Shown here: positions 47,950 through 57,192 of the stretch, piece by piece | Numbering within the stretch: the stretch's first letter is position 1 | How the letters are laid out: the number at the start of each line of letters is the position of its first letter | Assembly: GCA_945952225.1 (NCBI GenBank) | Contig: CAMFHP010000013.1 | Span: 35,576-99,575, forward strand | DNA from: an uncultured Myxococcaceae bacterium | Lineage (GTDB): Bacteria; Myxococcota_A; Polyangia; Polyangiales; Ga0077539 | Reading direction: 5' to 3' | DNA length: 64,000 nucleotides | Position numbers and translations under genes: made by a program | Notes under the pieces: generated by a model | Told to the model about the DNA's origin: nothing | Seen by the model: only the letters and a program-made list of their open reading frames with translations | The model's database searches: none

Positions 47950-50541
47950 TCACTGCACGCGGACGCGGGCCGCCACGACGCGGTTCTCGTGGTCGTGGTC
48001 GCCGCCCTCGGTGCGCATGCGGTCGCCGCCGTCGAAGAACCCGAGGTACACGGTGTAGATGCCCGGGCGGTACGTGACGGGAATCGCCACGTTGATGCGG
48101 TCGCGCACGTAGTCACCGGGCTGCCAGAAGCGCACGGGGTACTTGCCGCCCTCGACGGGGTCGTGGTCGCGGTTGATGCGCGGTCCGCCGGGGCCGTCGA
48201 CGTGCACGAAGATTTGCCAGTTGCGCTGGCTCTCCGCGAGCACGTGGAACACGAAGGTGATGTCGAACGATCCGCCGATGGGCACGTAGCTCATGCCGTG
48301 CGAGTCGAGGTCGTAGCCCACGTACTCGATGAGGTCGTCGAGGCGCGTGGGCTCGCCGTTCGCGTTGCGGCGCGGGTCGCGGCGGGGATGGCCCATGCGG
48401 GGCTCGGTGCTCGACACCCAGGGCTCCAGCGGGTTGCGGTTGGGGCGGCCTTCGAGGTCGCTCACCGCGAGCAGGAGGTTCGAGTTGCTGGAGTCGGCGA
48501 CGGGGATGTTCGTGTGCCGCGCGCGGCGGTACGAGCGGTTCAACTGACCGAACACGTCGGCGCCCACGACCACGAAGCGGCGGTCGCTCGCCGTGAGCCA
48601 GTTGACGGCCTCGTCTTCGCTCGCGAGCGACTCGGGCTGCACGTCGGTGTAGTACCGCGACGCGGGGTCATCCGCGGGGCCGCCGTAGCGACCCACGCGC
48701 TCGGCGCCGTGGCGCATCGCGCGAACCACGGCCCACACGCCGCGCGGAGACATGTGCTCCGAGAGCGCGGGCACGAAGCCCTGCGTGATCACCACGGCGA
48801 CAGCGAGGGCCGAGAGGGGCACCCACGCGACGCGCGAGCCCAGGAGCTTCGCGGGCGGGGCGTCGGCGCGACCGAGCCAGCCGTAGGCGTTCCACACGGC
48901 GATGAAGGCGTAGACGCCCGCGAGGGCGACGACGGGGAGCAGCGCGAGGTAGCGGAACGCGGCGCGCTGCGGGGTGGTCAGCGTGCGGGCGAGGGCGGGC
49001 AGCGAGGGCAGCGCGAAGCCCAGCACCACGAGCGCCGCCGCGACCGCGAGGAGCGTGTAGCGAAGGTTCGCGAGGAGGAACGCGCCCACCGACGGACGAC
49101 CGAGCTCGGCGCGGTCACGCTCCACCGACGCGCGGCCCTCGAACTCCATCTCCTGGAGCCACTGCTGCGGGCGGGTGAAGGCCACGGAGGCCACGTCGCC
49201 CGCACCCTGAAAGAGCACCACGGCGCCGAGCGCGAGGAAGATCACCGTCTCGACGAGGAAGTACGCCTCGCCGGGCATCGGAGGAATCTCACCGTGCGCT
49301 TCACGGGCGGCCTTCACGTCCTGGAGCCACTGCGAGAACTTCGTCGCGAAGCCCGCGGGAAAGGTCGGTCCGCCGTCGGCCAGACCGAGCGCCGCGTACG
49401 AGGTCTTCGGGAACTGCAGAAAGTCACGGAGCATGAGCGCCGTGAGCAGCATCGCGGCCACGGAGATCGTGCGCCACGGCTTGAGCTCGCGCTCGCAGTC
49501 ACGGAGCAGCGCGCCGAGCCCGAGGGCCACGGGCGCGGCCACCACGAACGCGCTCATGCCGTAGATCTGCATGTGAAAGGTCTGGAGCGCGAAGCCCAGC
49601 GCGATGGCCACGAAGCCCACGGTGCGGAGCCCCGCCTCGCGCCACGGGTCGAGCGCCGCGACCTCGTCGTCGTCGAGGAGTGTGCGCGCGCGGTCGGCGA
49701 AGTTCGACGGCGGCGACACGAGCCGCACGAGGCCGAAGGGCACGAGGCCCGTCCACGGGAACGACGCGTGCGCGAGGTTCTCCAGGTAGACCTCGAAGGT
49801 CTGCCACTGCCCCGCGGGCTGCGAGAGGTTGCTCGCGCCCACCCACGACGAGTACTCCGTGAGCTCGCGCGACGCGACCATGAGCGACTTCACCGCGAGG
49901 GCCGCGGCCACCGCGAAGAGCCCGAGGCCCGCCATGCGCGTGGTCTTCGATTCGCGCGCGTAGCGCAGCAGCACCGCGATGCCCGCCGCGCCCAGCACGG
50001 GCACCACGCCGAGCATCACGCCCGCGCCGCGCAGGGCCAGCAGCACGCCGCCCGCGCCGATCGCCGCGCCGATGCCGCGCCACTTCGAATCGCGACCCCA
50101 GAGGGCCAGCGACACACCCGCGAGCCCGAGGGTCACCGCGCTCTGCGCGATGCCGCCGCCGAACATCTGCCGCGCGTTCATGAAGATCAGCGGCAGCGTG
50201 GCGTAGGCGACGCCCGTGTAGGCCGCGAGGCGACGGTCGCCGAGGTGGCGCGCGGCGGCCATGAGCGAGCCGAGGGCCGCGAGGGCGAGCATCGCGCCGG
50301 GGAGGCGTCCCCACAGCTCCGACACCGCGTGGCGAAAGCCCAGCGCGACGGCGGCGACCTGGCCCGGCGGGCGGTCGTAGTTCACCGGGTTGCCCGCGAG
50401 GAGGTCGCGCGCGAGGTCGGCGACGTGCACTTCCGACGGTTGCCAGATGCCGAAGCGCTGAAGCCCAAGAAGGAGCACCACCACGCCGGCCGTCGCCGCG
50501 ACGAGGTAGGAGACCCAACGGTCGCTCGAAGAATTCTTCAT
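47950..50541 (-). CDS. GT-C/PMT_2-type membrane glycosyltransferase-like protein
   Basis: 863 residues from the ATG at 50541. The N-terminal membrane domain has about 13-15 helices and a first extracellular loop with GIWQPSEVHVADLARDLLAG, which has the acidic residue of the GT-C (ArnT/PMT) family in the first loop. The C-terminal 200 residues are soluble (about 620-863) and end in a beta-rich domain (DSHGMSYVPIGGSFDITFVFHVLAESQRN). It would add sugar or similar groups to an envelope substrate from a lipid-linked donor at the periplasmic face. Catalysis cannot be proved from sequence. It ends 27 bases before the PilZ gene start. Confidence 0.7.
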   Translation of the reverse strand: MKNSSSDRWVSYLVAATAGVVVLLLGLQRFGIWQPSEVHVADLARDLLAGNPVNYDRPPGQVAAVALGFRHAVSELWGRLPGAMLALAALGSLMAAARHLGDRRLAAYTGVAYATLPLIFMNARQMFGGGIAQSAVTLGLAGVSLALWGRDSKWRGIGAAIGAGGVLLALRGAGVMLGVVPVLGAAGIAVLLRYARESKTTRMAGLGLFAVAAALAVKSLMVASRELTEYSSWVGASNLSQPAGQWQTFEVYLENLAHASFPWTGLVPFGLVRLVSPPSNFADRARTLLDDDEVAALDPWREAGLRTVGFVAIALGFALQTFHMQIYGMSAFVVAAPVALGLGALLRDCERELKPWRTISVAAMLLTALMLRDFLQFPKTSYAALGLADGGPTFPAGFATKFSQWLQDVKAAREAHGEIPPMPGEAYFLVETVIFLALGAVVLFQGAGDVASVAFTRPQQWLQEMEFEGRASVERDRAELGRPSVGAFLLANLRYTLLAVAAALVVLGFALPSLPALARTLTTPQRAAFRYLALLPVVALAGVYAFIAVWNAYGWLGRADAPPAKLLGSRVAWVPLSALAVAVVITQGFVPALSEHMSPRGVWAVVRAMRHGAERVGRYGGPADDPASRYYTDVQPESLASEDEAVNWLTASDRRFVVVGADVFGQLNRSYRRARHTNIPVADSSNSNLLLAVSDLEGRPNRNPLEPWVSSTEPRMGHPRRDPRRNANGEPTRLDDLIEYVGYDLDSHGMSYVPIGGSFDITFVFHVLAESQRNWQIFVHVDGPGGPRINRDHDPVEGGKYPVRFWQPGDYVRDRINVAIPVTYRPGIYTVYLGFFDGGDRMRTEGGDHDHENRVVAARVRVQ

Positions 50542-50626
50542 GTTCGTACTCGGTAGACCCGCGATTCCTGCGCGAAGCGCGCGGACACTAGAACAACCCC
50601 GCGCGGGAACACAACCGCCGCGCCCG

Positions 50627-52234
50627 CTACTGCGCCTGCTCGCCCTCGTCGAGCGGATCGTCGCCTTCGCCCTCGGGCGTCTCGGTCTCCGAATCGACGC
50701 CGCGCGGTCCCACTTCGAGGGGCGGCAGCGTCGGGGGAGGCGGCGCGGTGGCGCTTCCTGCATCGGGTGTGGCGCCCGGCGCGTCGGGGTGTTCGAGCAG
50801 CGTGGCGCCGTCGATCGCGATGCGGTCGAGCGCGCGGGCGAGCTGCGCCGACTGCCCGTCGAACATCACCCGCGCCTCCTGCGCGATGGCGCGGCGGATT
50901 CCCATAAGCGCGAGCGGATCGAGAAAGGCGCCGTTGCGCTTCGTCGAGAAGTGCAGGTGCGGCCCCGTGCTGCGCCCCGTGGTGCCCACGTAGCCCACGA
51001 GCTGTCCCGCGCGCACGCGCATCCCCACGCGGAGCCCCGGCGCGAAGCGGGCCATGTGCGCGTAGCCCGTGGTCACGTTGAGCCGCGGATGGTTCACCGT
51101 CACCAGGTTGCCCGACGGACCCGCGGGGCCGACGGAAGCCACCGTTCCTTCGGCGGCGGCGTAGATGGCCGTGCCTTCGGGGGCCGCGAAATCGATGCCG
51201 TTGTGCGGCTTGATGATGTGCAGCACGGGATGCATGCGACGCGGGTTGAACAGCGACGACACGCGCGCGCCGGGCACGGGCGCGTGGAGCGGTCCGCGTT
51301 CGAAGGTGCGCCCCTGGGCGTCGAAGAAATCTCCGCGCGCGGTACCTGCGCCGACCCAGAACGCGCGGCGGTGTCCGTAGCCCCCGCGGTAGTCGATCGC
51401 GAGCACGCGGGTGTAGCGAAAGAACTGTCCGTTGAGGCGTTCCTCTTCGACCACGAGGCGCACGAGGTCGCCTTCGAGCACCTGCGCGGGGAGCCCGATC
51501 GCGGGGAACACCTCGGCGAGCCGCGCGGCCATGTCGGCTTCGAGGTGGGCCATCGCGAGCGAGGCGTTGAGCGAGGCCTCGACGCGAAAGCCCGCGACGA
51601 GCGTTCGAAGGGTCGAGCGCACCTCGATGTGCTCGCCGTGCCATCCCTCGGGCTCGCGCACGGCGGCCCACACGTTGGTGGGATCGCGACGAAACTCCAC
51701 GCGACGGAGCTCGCGGGTGACGGGGTCGCGCAGCACGGCCACGCGGTCGTTCACCTGGAGCGCGCGCATGTTCACGTAGGGCTGGAGCGCGCGTACGACC
51801 GACTGCGCATCGGCGGGTGTGAGATGCATCGCGCGGAGGGCGAGGGCGAGGGGGCGCGCGCCGAGTCGCTGCTGCGTGACCTCGAAGCGCGGACCGGCCG
51901 CGGGCGGAGGATCACCGGGCGCCGAGGCGTCGAGGTCGAGCGCGTACGCCGACGGCGCACCGGCATCGGAGGGCGACGCTCGCTGCACCACCACAGGCCG
52001 CACGCGCACGGGCACGGGAACGCGCGGGAGCGTCGTCCACACGATGGCGAGGCCGAGGGCGCCGAGCGTCGCGCCGAGGAGCGCACCGCCGCCCGCGATG
52101 GCGAGCATCATGCGCGCGCCGGCGGACTCCTTCGGGTCGGGCTCCGGCGGCGGCACGTACATCCGCTTGGGCATGCGGACCACCGGGTCGTACGCCGGGG
52201 CGTCGTCGTCGGGGTCGTCGTGCGGTGCGGCCAT
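50627..52234 (-). CDS. Membrane-anchored M23 (LytM) peptidase
   Basis: 535 residues from the ATG at 52234. One membrane helix at about 42-70 (MMLAIAGGGALLGATLGALGLAIVW) follows a cytoplasmic Asp/Pro-rich tail. A central domain of about 200 residues resembles the region that precedes LytM in peptidoglycan hydrolases. The M23 domain has HPVLHIIKPHNGIDFAAPEGTAIYAA and GRSTGPHLHFSTKRNG, giving the H-x-x-x-D and H-x-H zinc ligands, so it should be active. It cuts peptidoglycan cross-links during division or growth. The C-terminal 80 residues are Pro/Glu-rich. Confidence 0.85.
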   Translation of the reverse strand: MAAPHDDPDDDAPAYDPVVRMPKRMYVPPPEPDPKESAGARMMLAIAGGGALLGATLGALGLAIVWTTLPRVPVPVRVRPVVVQRASPSDAGAPSAYALDLDASAPGDPPPAAGPRFEVTQQRLGARPLALALRAMHLTPADAQSVVRALQPYVNMRALQVNDRVAVLRDPVTRELRRVEFRRDPTNVWAAVREPEGWHGEHIEVRSTLRTLVAGFRVEASLNASLAMAHLEADMAARLAEVFPAIGLPAQVLEGDLVRLVVEEERLNGQFFRYTRVLAIDYRGGYGHRRAFWVGAGTARGDFFDAQGRTFERGPLHAPVPGARVSSLFNPRRMHPVLHIIKPHNGIDFAAPEGTAIYAAAEGTVASVGPAGPSGNLVTVNHPRLNVTTGYAHMARFAPGLRVGMRVRAGQLVGYVGTTGRSTGPHLHFSTKRNGAFLDPLALMGIRRAIAQEARVMFDGQSAQLARALDRIAIDGATLLEHPDAPGATPDAGSATAPPPPTLPPLEVGPRGVDSETETPEGEGDDPLDEGEQAQ

Positions 52235-52391
52235 CGCGGGGCAACGCCTAGCAGCAGCGGGGGCGCCGTCGCAACGAGCGCGTGGTGTTGCGGCGCGCGG
52301 GGCGCCTGTGGTGTCGTCGCGAGCGCGTGATGCGCGGTGTGCGATGCGAGGGTGCGCGGGCCTGCGAGGGCGCCGCGCGGGAGCCGCGGAA

Positions 52392-52907
52392 ATGAGCGTG
52401 CGGCGCGCGATGATCGAGCTCCCGCGGGCGCGGTGGGATCGACTGCTCCAGGCCGACGAGGGGCGCTGGTGCGAGTTCGTGTGCGAGGCGCTCGAAGAGG
52501 CCCATCCCCACTCGCCGCTGTTCGCGCGCGACGAAGAAGACCCCGCGCGCCGTGTGCTCGATTGGACCGATCGCGCACGCGCCAACGGGATGCGCACCGA
52601 CGACGAGGTCTACGGCTTCATCGCGGTGATGCACTCCGCGGCGCCGAACTTCGACCAGCACCCGGTGCTGCGCGCGCGTCTCGACGATGCGCGTCTCGAT
52701 CCGTCGGCGCGGTGGGAGTCCCTCTTCGACGTGAGCGATCACGGGCTCGACGTGGCGTGGCGCGAGGTCGAGGCGCCGCGCTACGGGAGCCTCCGCGACT
52801 GGCGCGTGGAGCGCTGCGCGAGCGCGCGGGAGGCCTTCGCGACGAGCGGCGACGACCCGCGGTTCGTGGCGCTGTGGGAGACGATCACCCGACGCTGGAG
52901 GCGCTGA
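52392..52907 (+). CDS. Helical hypothetical protein resembling adaptors beside T6SS effectors
   Basis: 171 residues from the ATG at 52392. The sequence is helical: WCEFVCEALEEAHPHSPLFAR, VLDWTDRARANGMRTDDEVYGFIAVMHSAAPNFDQHPVLRARLDDARLD and then WREVE. This pattern (ARAxG...dDxxGFIaVmhxaaPxFdxxP) resembles small proteins found beside type VI secretion effector genes, from memory; I cannot verify a family name. It lies 6 bases before the SleB-like gene on the same strand, so it may be its chaperone or adaptor. No VgrG, PAAR or other T6SS structural gene is in the window. Confidence 0.45.
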   Translation: MSVRRAMIELPRARWDRLLQADEGRWCEFVCEALEEAHPHSPLFARDEEDPARRVLDWTDRARANGMRTDDEVYGFIAVMHSAAPNFDQHPVLRARLDDARLDPSARWESLFDVSDHGLDVAWREVEAPRYGSLRDWRVERCASAREAFATSGDDPRFVALWETITRRWRR

Positions 52908-52913
52908 GCGACG

Positions 52914-53447
52914 ATGGGCACGACGGGGCAGAAATCTGCGAAGGACGGCGCGAAGGGGCAGGTCGACGAGAAGAAGTGCGAGGACTGCGAGAAGAAGAAG
53001 AAGTGCGACGCGAAGCTCCCCGAGGATGAGACGACGAAGAAGGTCGCGCTCACGACCTTCGCGGAGGCGGCACCGAAGTCGAGCCAGGCGGAGTTCGACG
53101 CGGTGGTGAGCGTGATGCACAACCGCGTGGGCAACGCGGGCTTCGGCAACCCGAAGGACCTCGACGCCGTTCTCTCGCACACCTACTACGACCGGCGCCG
53201 CGGCAAGCGGATGTACGAGTTCCACGGGTATCAGAACGGGCGGTACAAGAAGGGCGAGTCGGGCGACCTCGACCCCGCGGAGTGCGAGGCGCTCAAGAAG
53301 GCCATCGCCGCCGCGGAGAACATCGCGAAGAACGGCGTGCCCGCCGAATACAAGGACTACACCTTCTTCGCCGCCGCGAGCGCCGTGGGCGAGAACGCGA
53401 AGGGCACGGTCATCGGCGGAACGATCTTCGGTTCGAAGCAGTTCTGA
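52914..53447 (+). CDS. SleB-like (Hydrolase_2) cell-wall hydrolase with Cys/Lys-rich N-terminus
   Basis: 177 residues from the ATG at 52914. The N-terminal 45 residues are Lys/Cys-rich with CEDCEKKKKC, lacking a signal peptide. Residues 48-170 resemble the SleB (PF07486) catalytic domain: ALTTFAEAAPKSSQAEFDAVVSVMHNRVGNAGFG (the Glu in FAEA being the likely catalytic acid), DLDAVLSHTYY, YEFHGYQNG and GTIFGSKQF. SleB hydrolases cut peptidoglycan glycan chains. Without its own export signal it would need another route out, fitting an effector role, or it acts inside the cell on its own wall. It probably cotranscribes with the upstream helical gene. Confidence 0.72.
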   Translation: MGTTGQKSAKDGAKGQVDEKKCEDCEKKKKCDAKLPEDETTKKVALTTFAEAAPKSSQAEFDAVVSVMHNRVGNAGFGNPKDLDAVLSHTYYDRRRGKRMYEFHGYQNGRYKKGESGDLDPAECEALKKAIAAAENIAKNGVPAEYKDYTFFAAASAVGENAKGTVIGGTIFGSKQF

Positions 53448-53518
53448 CCGCCGCCGCGTCGCGCGCGCCGCTGCCAGAAAGTTGCGGGCACCGCGGGGCG
53501 CTGCCTACACCCGCGGGC

Positions 53519-54130
53519 ATGATCCGTCGCGCGCTCTTCGCCGTTGCTCTCATGGTGCTCGGGTGTGAGGTCGACAACCGCGTGGCGCTCGGGCGCTTTC
53601 GCGTGGCCGCCTCGCGCATGACGAACACGTGCGGCCCGCAGGCGTCGGAGTTCGCGCCGCAGTTCCGCTTCGACGTGGTGGTGAAGGTCGGCGACGGCTT
53701 GATCCACTGGGCGCCCATCAACGCGAGCGAGGGCACGGGCTCGTGGAACCCCACGCAGCACAGCTTTCGCGTCGTGCAGGAGGCCGACTTCGTGGTCACG
53801 CCCACCGACACGCGCCGCGGCATCCTCGGCTGCACGCTGCATCGCACCGACGTGATCGAGGGCACCGTGGCCTTCGACGACGTCGACGCGGGGCAGCCCG
53901 TCGAGCGCGGCGTCGACGCGGGCGCCACCGTGCGCGCGCGGAGCTTCACCGCCACCGAGAGCATCGTGTACGGCACCACGCAGGGCTACGACTGCTCGCT
54001 GCTCATCGGCGCGCAGACCGGGCAGTTCAGCGCGATGCCCTGCCAGGCCACCTACGAGATGGCCGCGACGCGCGTGGCCGACGACGGCGACGCGGGCGCC
54101 GACGCCTCGGTCGACGCGACTACTCGTTGA
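53519..54130 (+). CDS. Hypothetical lipoprotein
   Basis: 203 residues from the ATG at 53519. The signal peptide ends at a lipobox (FAVALMVLGC, Cys16). Beyond this the sequence (RVALGRFRVAASRMTNTCGPQASEFAPQFRFDVVVKVG, then CTLHRTDVIEGTVAFDDV and FTATESIVYGTTQGYDCSLLIG) suggests a beta-rich domain with two or three disulphides. It is unlike any family I know. It ends convergently with the PI-PLC-like gene, overlapping by 11 bases. The tail is Asp/Ala-rich (DDGDAGADASVDATTR). Confidence 0.55.
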   Translation: MIRRALFAVALMVLGCEVDNRVALGRFRVAASRMTNTCGPQASEFAPQFRFDVVVKVGDGLIHWAPINASEGTGSWNPTQHSFRVVQEADFVVTPTDTRRGILGCTLHRTDVIEGTVAFDDVDAGQPVERGVDAGATVRARSFTATESIVYGTTQGYDCSLLIGAQTGQFSAMPCQATYEMAATRVADDGDAGADASVDATTR

Positions 54131-55064
54131 GCGCGCGGGTGACGGCGAGGCCGTCGCCGAGATCCACGAAGTCGAGGGTCACGAAGTTCGCGCGGCGCAT
54201 CCGTTCGCGCTGACAGCGGTCGGCGTGGTCGCGGAGCACGGGGTTGAAGTTCACCGTGCGCGCGAGCTCGGGCGAGGCCAGCGGGTTCGTCAGAAAGTGG
54301 TTGAGAATGAACAGCGGGTTCGTCGCGCGCCCGCGGTTCATTGCGCACGAGAGGTCGGCGGGCGTGCGGGCCTCGTAGGGGTTCTCCTGCGCGTGGTCCC
54401 ACACGGGCATGTACCAGGGCGCGGCGCCGCCCTCGCGGTCGGTGAGCACCACGAGCCGTCGGTTCGCGTCGACCATCGCGTTCACCGTGGGCCACGGGTC
54501 GCCCGCGCGTTGTGTGTGCGCGTCGGCGTCGAGGCCCACGGCGCGCAGGTCGGCCACCACCGAAGCGCCCGGCACGTAGCTCTCGTAGATGATCGTCACG
54601 ACCTCGGTGGGGTTCGCGTCGAGAAACTGCGCGACCTCGCAGAGCCCCTCGACGTGACGCTGCGCGCCCGCGAGGCAGGTGCCGTGACAGAGCCACACGT
54701 CGTCGTGCCACGGATGCACGTCGAGCATGAGCCCGCGCACCCCGCGCTGAAGCTGTGCGGTGATCGTCTCGTGCTGGTTGGGCGACGCGAAGCTCCGCGC
54801 CTCGCTCGACATCGCGTTGTGCGACGTGAGCCACGAGACCTCGTCGAAGCGCCGCGCGCACACGGCCGCGGAGCCGTTGCACACGCGCGTCGCGGGCGGT
54901 GTCGCGGGTCGCACGCGAGGGCACGAGAACGCGGGCGCATCGGGCTTCACCGGCGCGTCGGCGGAGGCATCGACCGCCGCGTCGAGGGTCGCATCGGAGG
55001 CCCCGGGCGCGGGGTCGGAGCAGGCCGTGGAGAGGGCCGCGAGGAGGGCGAGGGCGCGCTTCAT
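54120..55064 (-). CDS. PI-PLC X-domain lipoprotein
   Basis: 314 residues from the ATG at 55064, with a lipoprotein signal (ALALLAALSTAC, Cys15). After an Asp/Ala linker, the PI-PLC-X-like fold shows WLTSHNAM (His82), RGLMLDVHPW (Asp115) and WLCHGTCL (His127), matching the general acid/base His pair and Asp of bacterial PI-PLC. The expected hydrolysis is of phosphatidylinositol or glycerophosphodiesters. Bacterial forms are secreted and active on host or own membrane lipids. The start overlaps the end of the upstream Cys-rich gene (ATGA). A membrane-attached, surface location is inferred. Confidence 0.78.
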   Translation of the reverse strand: MKRALALLAALSTACSDPAPGASDATLDAAVDASADAPVKPDAPAFSCPRVRPATPPATRVCNGSAAVCARRFDEVSWLTSHNAMSSEARSFASPNQHETITAQLQRGVRGLMLDVHPWHDDVWLCHGTCLAGAQRHVEGLCEVAQFLDANPTEVVTIIYESYVPGASVVADLRAVGLDADAHTQRAGDPWPTVNAMVDANRRLVVLTDREGGAAPWYMPVWDHAQENPYEARTPADLSCAMNRGRATNPLFILNHFLTNPLASPELARTVNFNPVLRDHADRCQRERMRRANFVTLDFVDLGDGLAVTRALNE

Positions 55065-55699
55065 TCGGTCTCACCGTCCATGGGTTCGAGCTTCATCTGC
55101 GTGAGGATGTCGGCCACGTGGCGCTTGAACTGCTCGTGGTCGAAGCGCCCCTCGCAGATGAGGTCGGCGGAGTCGCGGAGGGTGTAGAGCGTGGGCATGA
55201 GGCCGTTGCGCACGAGGTCGGCGTTGCGCGAGAGGGCCTCGCCGGCCTTCGCCGCGGAGTCACCCCAGGTGATCGCGCGGTACGCCCACTTCGCCACCGC
55301 GCGGTAGAGCTTGTTCGGAATGGCGTTGAGCGCGAAGCCCGCCACGTTGATCGGAATGGCCACGGAGCCATCGACCTGGAGCGTCCACTGCGTCTCGCGC
55401 TTGCACTGCTCCTTGTCGGGGCAGCGGCACTCGATCTTGCCGTAGAACTCGATGGTCATGCTCACGGGCACGTGCGCGTTGACCCCGATGGGAACGCCGC
55501 TGCTGAGGTACTTGATGCTCGCGCCGTTGGGCAGCCCCATGCTCGCGCCCTTCACGCGAAAGCCCGGGCCGTCGGTCCATCTGCCCTTCGACTTCTTGCA
55601 GTCGCACTCGCAGTCGTGACACGGCTCCTCGGCGCCGGTGTTCTGCGCGTGGTCGCGCTCGATCGCGGTGAACTGCGCCTCGTTGATCTGTACGCCCAT
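55061..55699 (-). CDS. Cys-rich cytoplasmic hypothetical protein coupled to the PI-PLC-like gene
   Basis: 212 residues with no signal peptide. It has a CHDCECDCKKSKGRW cluster (near 26-40) and a second set (IECRCPDKEQCKRE, near 88-102), which could bind metal or form disulphides after export. A Gly/Asn/Ser-rich beta region (GFRVKGASMGLPNGASIKYLSSGVPIGVNAHV) lies between. The C-terminal 80 residues are helical. I do not recognise the family. The Cys/Lys motif recalls that of the SleB-like protein in the next cluster. Its tail overlaps the start of the PI-PLC gene (ATGA), so the two are coexpressed. Confidence 0.5.
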   Translation of the reverse strand: MGVQINEAQFTAIERDHAQNTGAEEPCHDCECDCKKSKGRWTDGPGFRVKGASMGLPNGASIKYLSSGVPIGVNAHVPVSMTIEFYGKIECRCPDKEQCKRETQWTLQVDGSVAIPINVAGFALNAIPNKLYRAVAKWAYRAITWGDSAAKAGEALSRNADLVRNGLMPTLYTLRDSADLICEGRFDHEQFKRHVADILTQMKLEPMDGETE

Positions 55700-55795
55700 G
55701 GTGCGCCGTGCTGCTCCCGGGCCGCGACGCTACCGCCACGCGCGCGTCGTTCACAACGGCGCGCGGCGGCACCTCGTCGCATCACCGCGCGACGC

Positions 55796-57028
55796 TCACG
55801 GACATCCCGCGCCGCTGCACACGCCGTTCACGTAGCAGTACTGCCGCGAGGTGCGCCCCGACGTGCGTCCGGGACAGTCGCTGAGGCACGAGGCCGTTCC
55901 GCTGCGCCCGTCGCAGCTCTCGCCCACGCTGCACACGCCGTCACCGCAGCGCAACGTGGGGCACGCCGCGTTGCCGGTGCAGTCGCTGTCGGCGCAGTCG
56001 AGGCGCCCGTCGCGGTCGTCGTCGACGCCGTTGTTGCACGACGTCTCCGTGGTGGGCACCGCCGCGCAGTCGGGGTCGGTGTTCGCCGCGCAGGCCGTGT
56101 TGCAGACGCCGTTCGCCGAGCAGTCCTGCGCGACGGGCACGAGGGCGGCGAAGCGCGAGGTGCGGGTGACGTCTTCCCATCCGCCCGTGGCGCAGCCCGT
56201 GTCGGGGCACACGTTCGAGACGTAGCAGCCCGCGCTGCTGTTGAAGACGTAGTCCGTGTTGCCCCGCACGAGGATGCCCTCGACCTCGCCCGTGTTGAGG
56301 TTGAACACCGGCGAGCCGCTGTTGCCGCCGTACGTGTCGAGGTTCGCTTCGAAGTAGGTCGCCGCGCTGTTGCCGCGCACCGTCGCGCCGCCCGCGACCT
56401 TCAGCGGGAGCCCCGAGGGATGGCCCATCACCACGAGCGGATCGCCGAGCGCCACCGTGCCCGTACGACGGATCGGCAGCGGCGTGCGTCCCGTGACCGC
56501 GCGGTCGAGGCGCACGACGGCCCAGTCGTCGGTGGTGGTCTGCGTGCGTCCCACGATGGCCGCGCAGCGGTACACCTCCGACGCGTCGAGCACGCTGCGA
56601 ACCGTGGTGCTCGCGTCCATGCGGAAGCCGAACGCGATCGTGGTGCCCGCGCACTGCGTCGCGCTGGTGATGCAGTGGCCCGCCGTCGCGAGCAGGTCGG
56701 GGCCCACGAGAAAGCCCGTGCAGAACGCGGGCGTCGGCTGCGTGCGGTAGGGCTCCGTGGTGCACACGCCCTGCGAGGTCGCGAGCGTCGTGCCCGTCGC
56801 CACCTGGTAGCGCCCGTCGCTGCGCAGCGCGACCGCGCTGTTCGTGAAGAGGCCCGCCGTCGAGGCGGCGCGCGCCAGCGTCGCCGTGTCGTTCACCTGG
56901 TACCAGTCGAGGCGGTTGTCGGCGCCGTACACCAGCGGATCGAAGCCGCGCCCCGTGTCGTCGACACCGGCACAGCCCGCCGCGAGCGCCATCAGCCACA
57001 GCACAGAACCCGTCACGCGCGTCGTCAT
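55796..57028 (-). CDS. Trypsin-like serine protease with MopE-type C-terminus
   Basis: 410 residues. Signal peptide and lipobox-like stretch (LWLMALAAGC, Cys near 19). The S1-type catalytic triad is His118 (LLATAGHC), Asp168 (DDWAVVRLD) and Ser237 (YGGNSGSPV), so it should be active; the GGNSGSP loop is like glutamyl-endopeptidase/V8-type enzymes. The C-terminal 100 residues are Cys-rich with CNNGVDDDRDGRLDCADSDC, a MopE-type motif that may bind calcium. It probably works at the cell surface on proteins. It ends after a stretch with no gene that separates it from the Cys-rich gene. Confidence 0.85.
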   Translation of the reverse strand: MTTRVTGSVLWLMALAAGCAGVDDTGRGFDPLVYGADNRLDWYQVNDTATLARAASTAGLFTNSAVALRSDGRYQVATGTTLATSQGVCTTEPYRTQPTPAFCTGFLVGPDLLATAGHCITSATQCAGTTIAFGFRMDASTTVRSVLDASEVYRCAAIVGRTQTTTDDWAVVRLDRAVTGRTPLPIRRTGTVALGDPLVVMGHPSGLPLKVAGGATVRGNSAATYFEANLDTYGGNSGSPVFNLNTGEVEGILVRGNTDYVFNSSAGCYVSNVCPDTGCATGGWEDVTRTSRFAALVPVAQDCSANGVCNTACAANTDPDCAAVPTTETSCNNGVDDDRDGRLDCADSDCTGNAACPTLRCGDGVCSVGESCDGRSGTASCLSDCPGRTSGRTSRQYCYVNGVCSGAGCP

Positions 57029-57192
57029 CGCGATGCTCCTCGTGAGCGCGCGGCGTCGGGGAATCCGTCGCCATCACTGCGCTCACGTTCAGCCATTTCA
57101 CGCCGCGTCGACGGGACACAACGGCGAAGTGCGTCCGACACGCGCGCCCCACCGCGCTGTGAAATGCGCTGCGCGCGGGGGAGAGGCTTCGT

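Noticed and set aside
47989..50556. 855-residue plus frame opposite the GT-C gene
   Set aside because: Arg/His/Glu-rich shadow; the minus strand has membrane segments and an acidic first loop.
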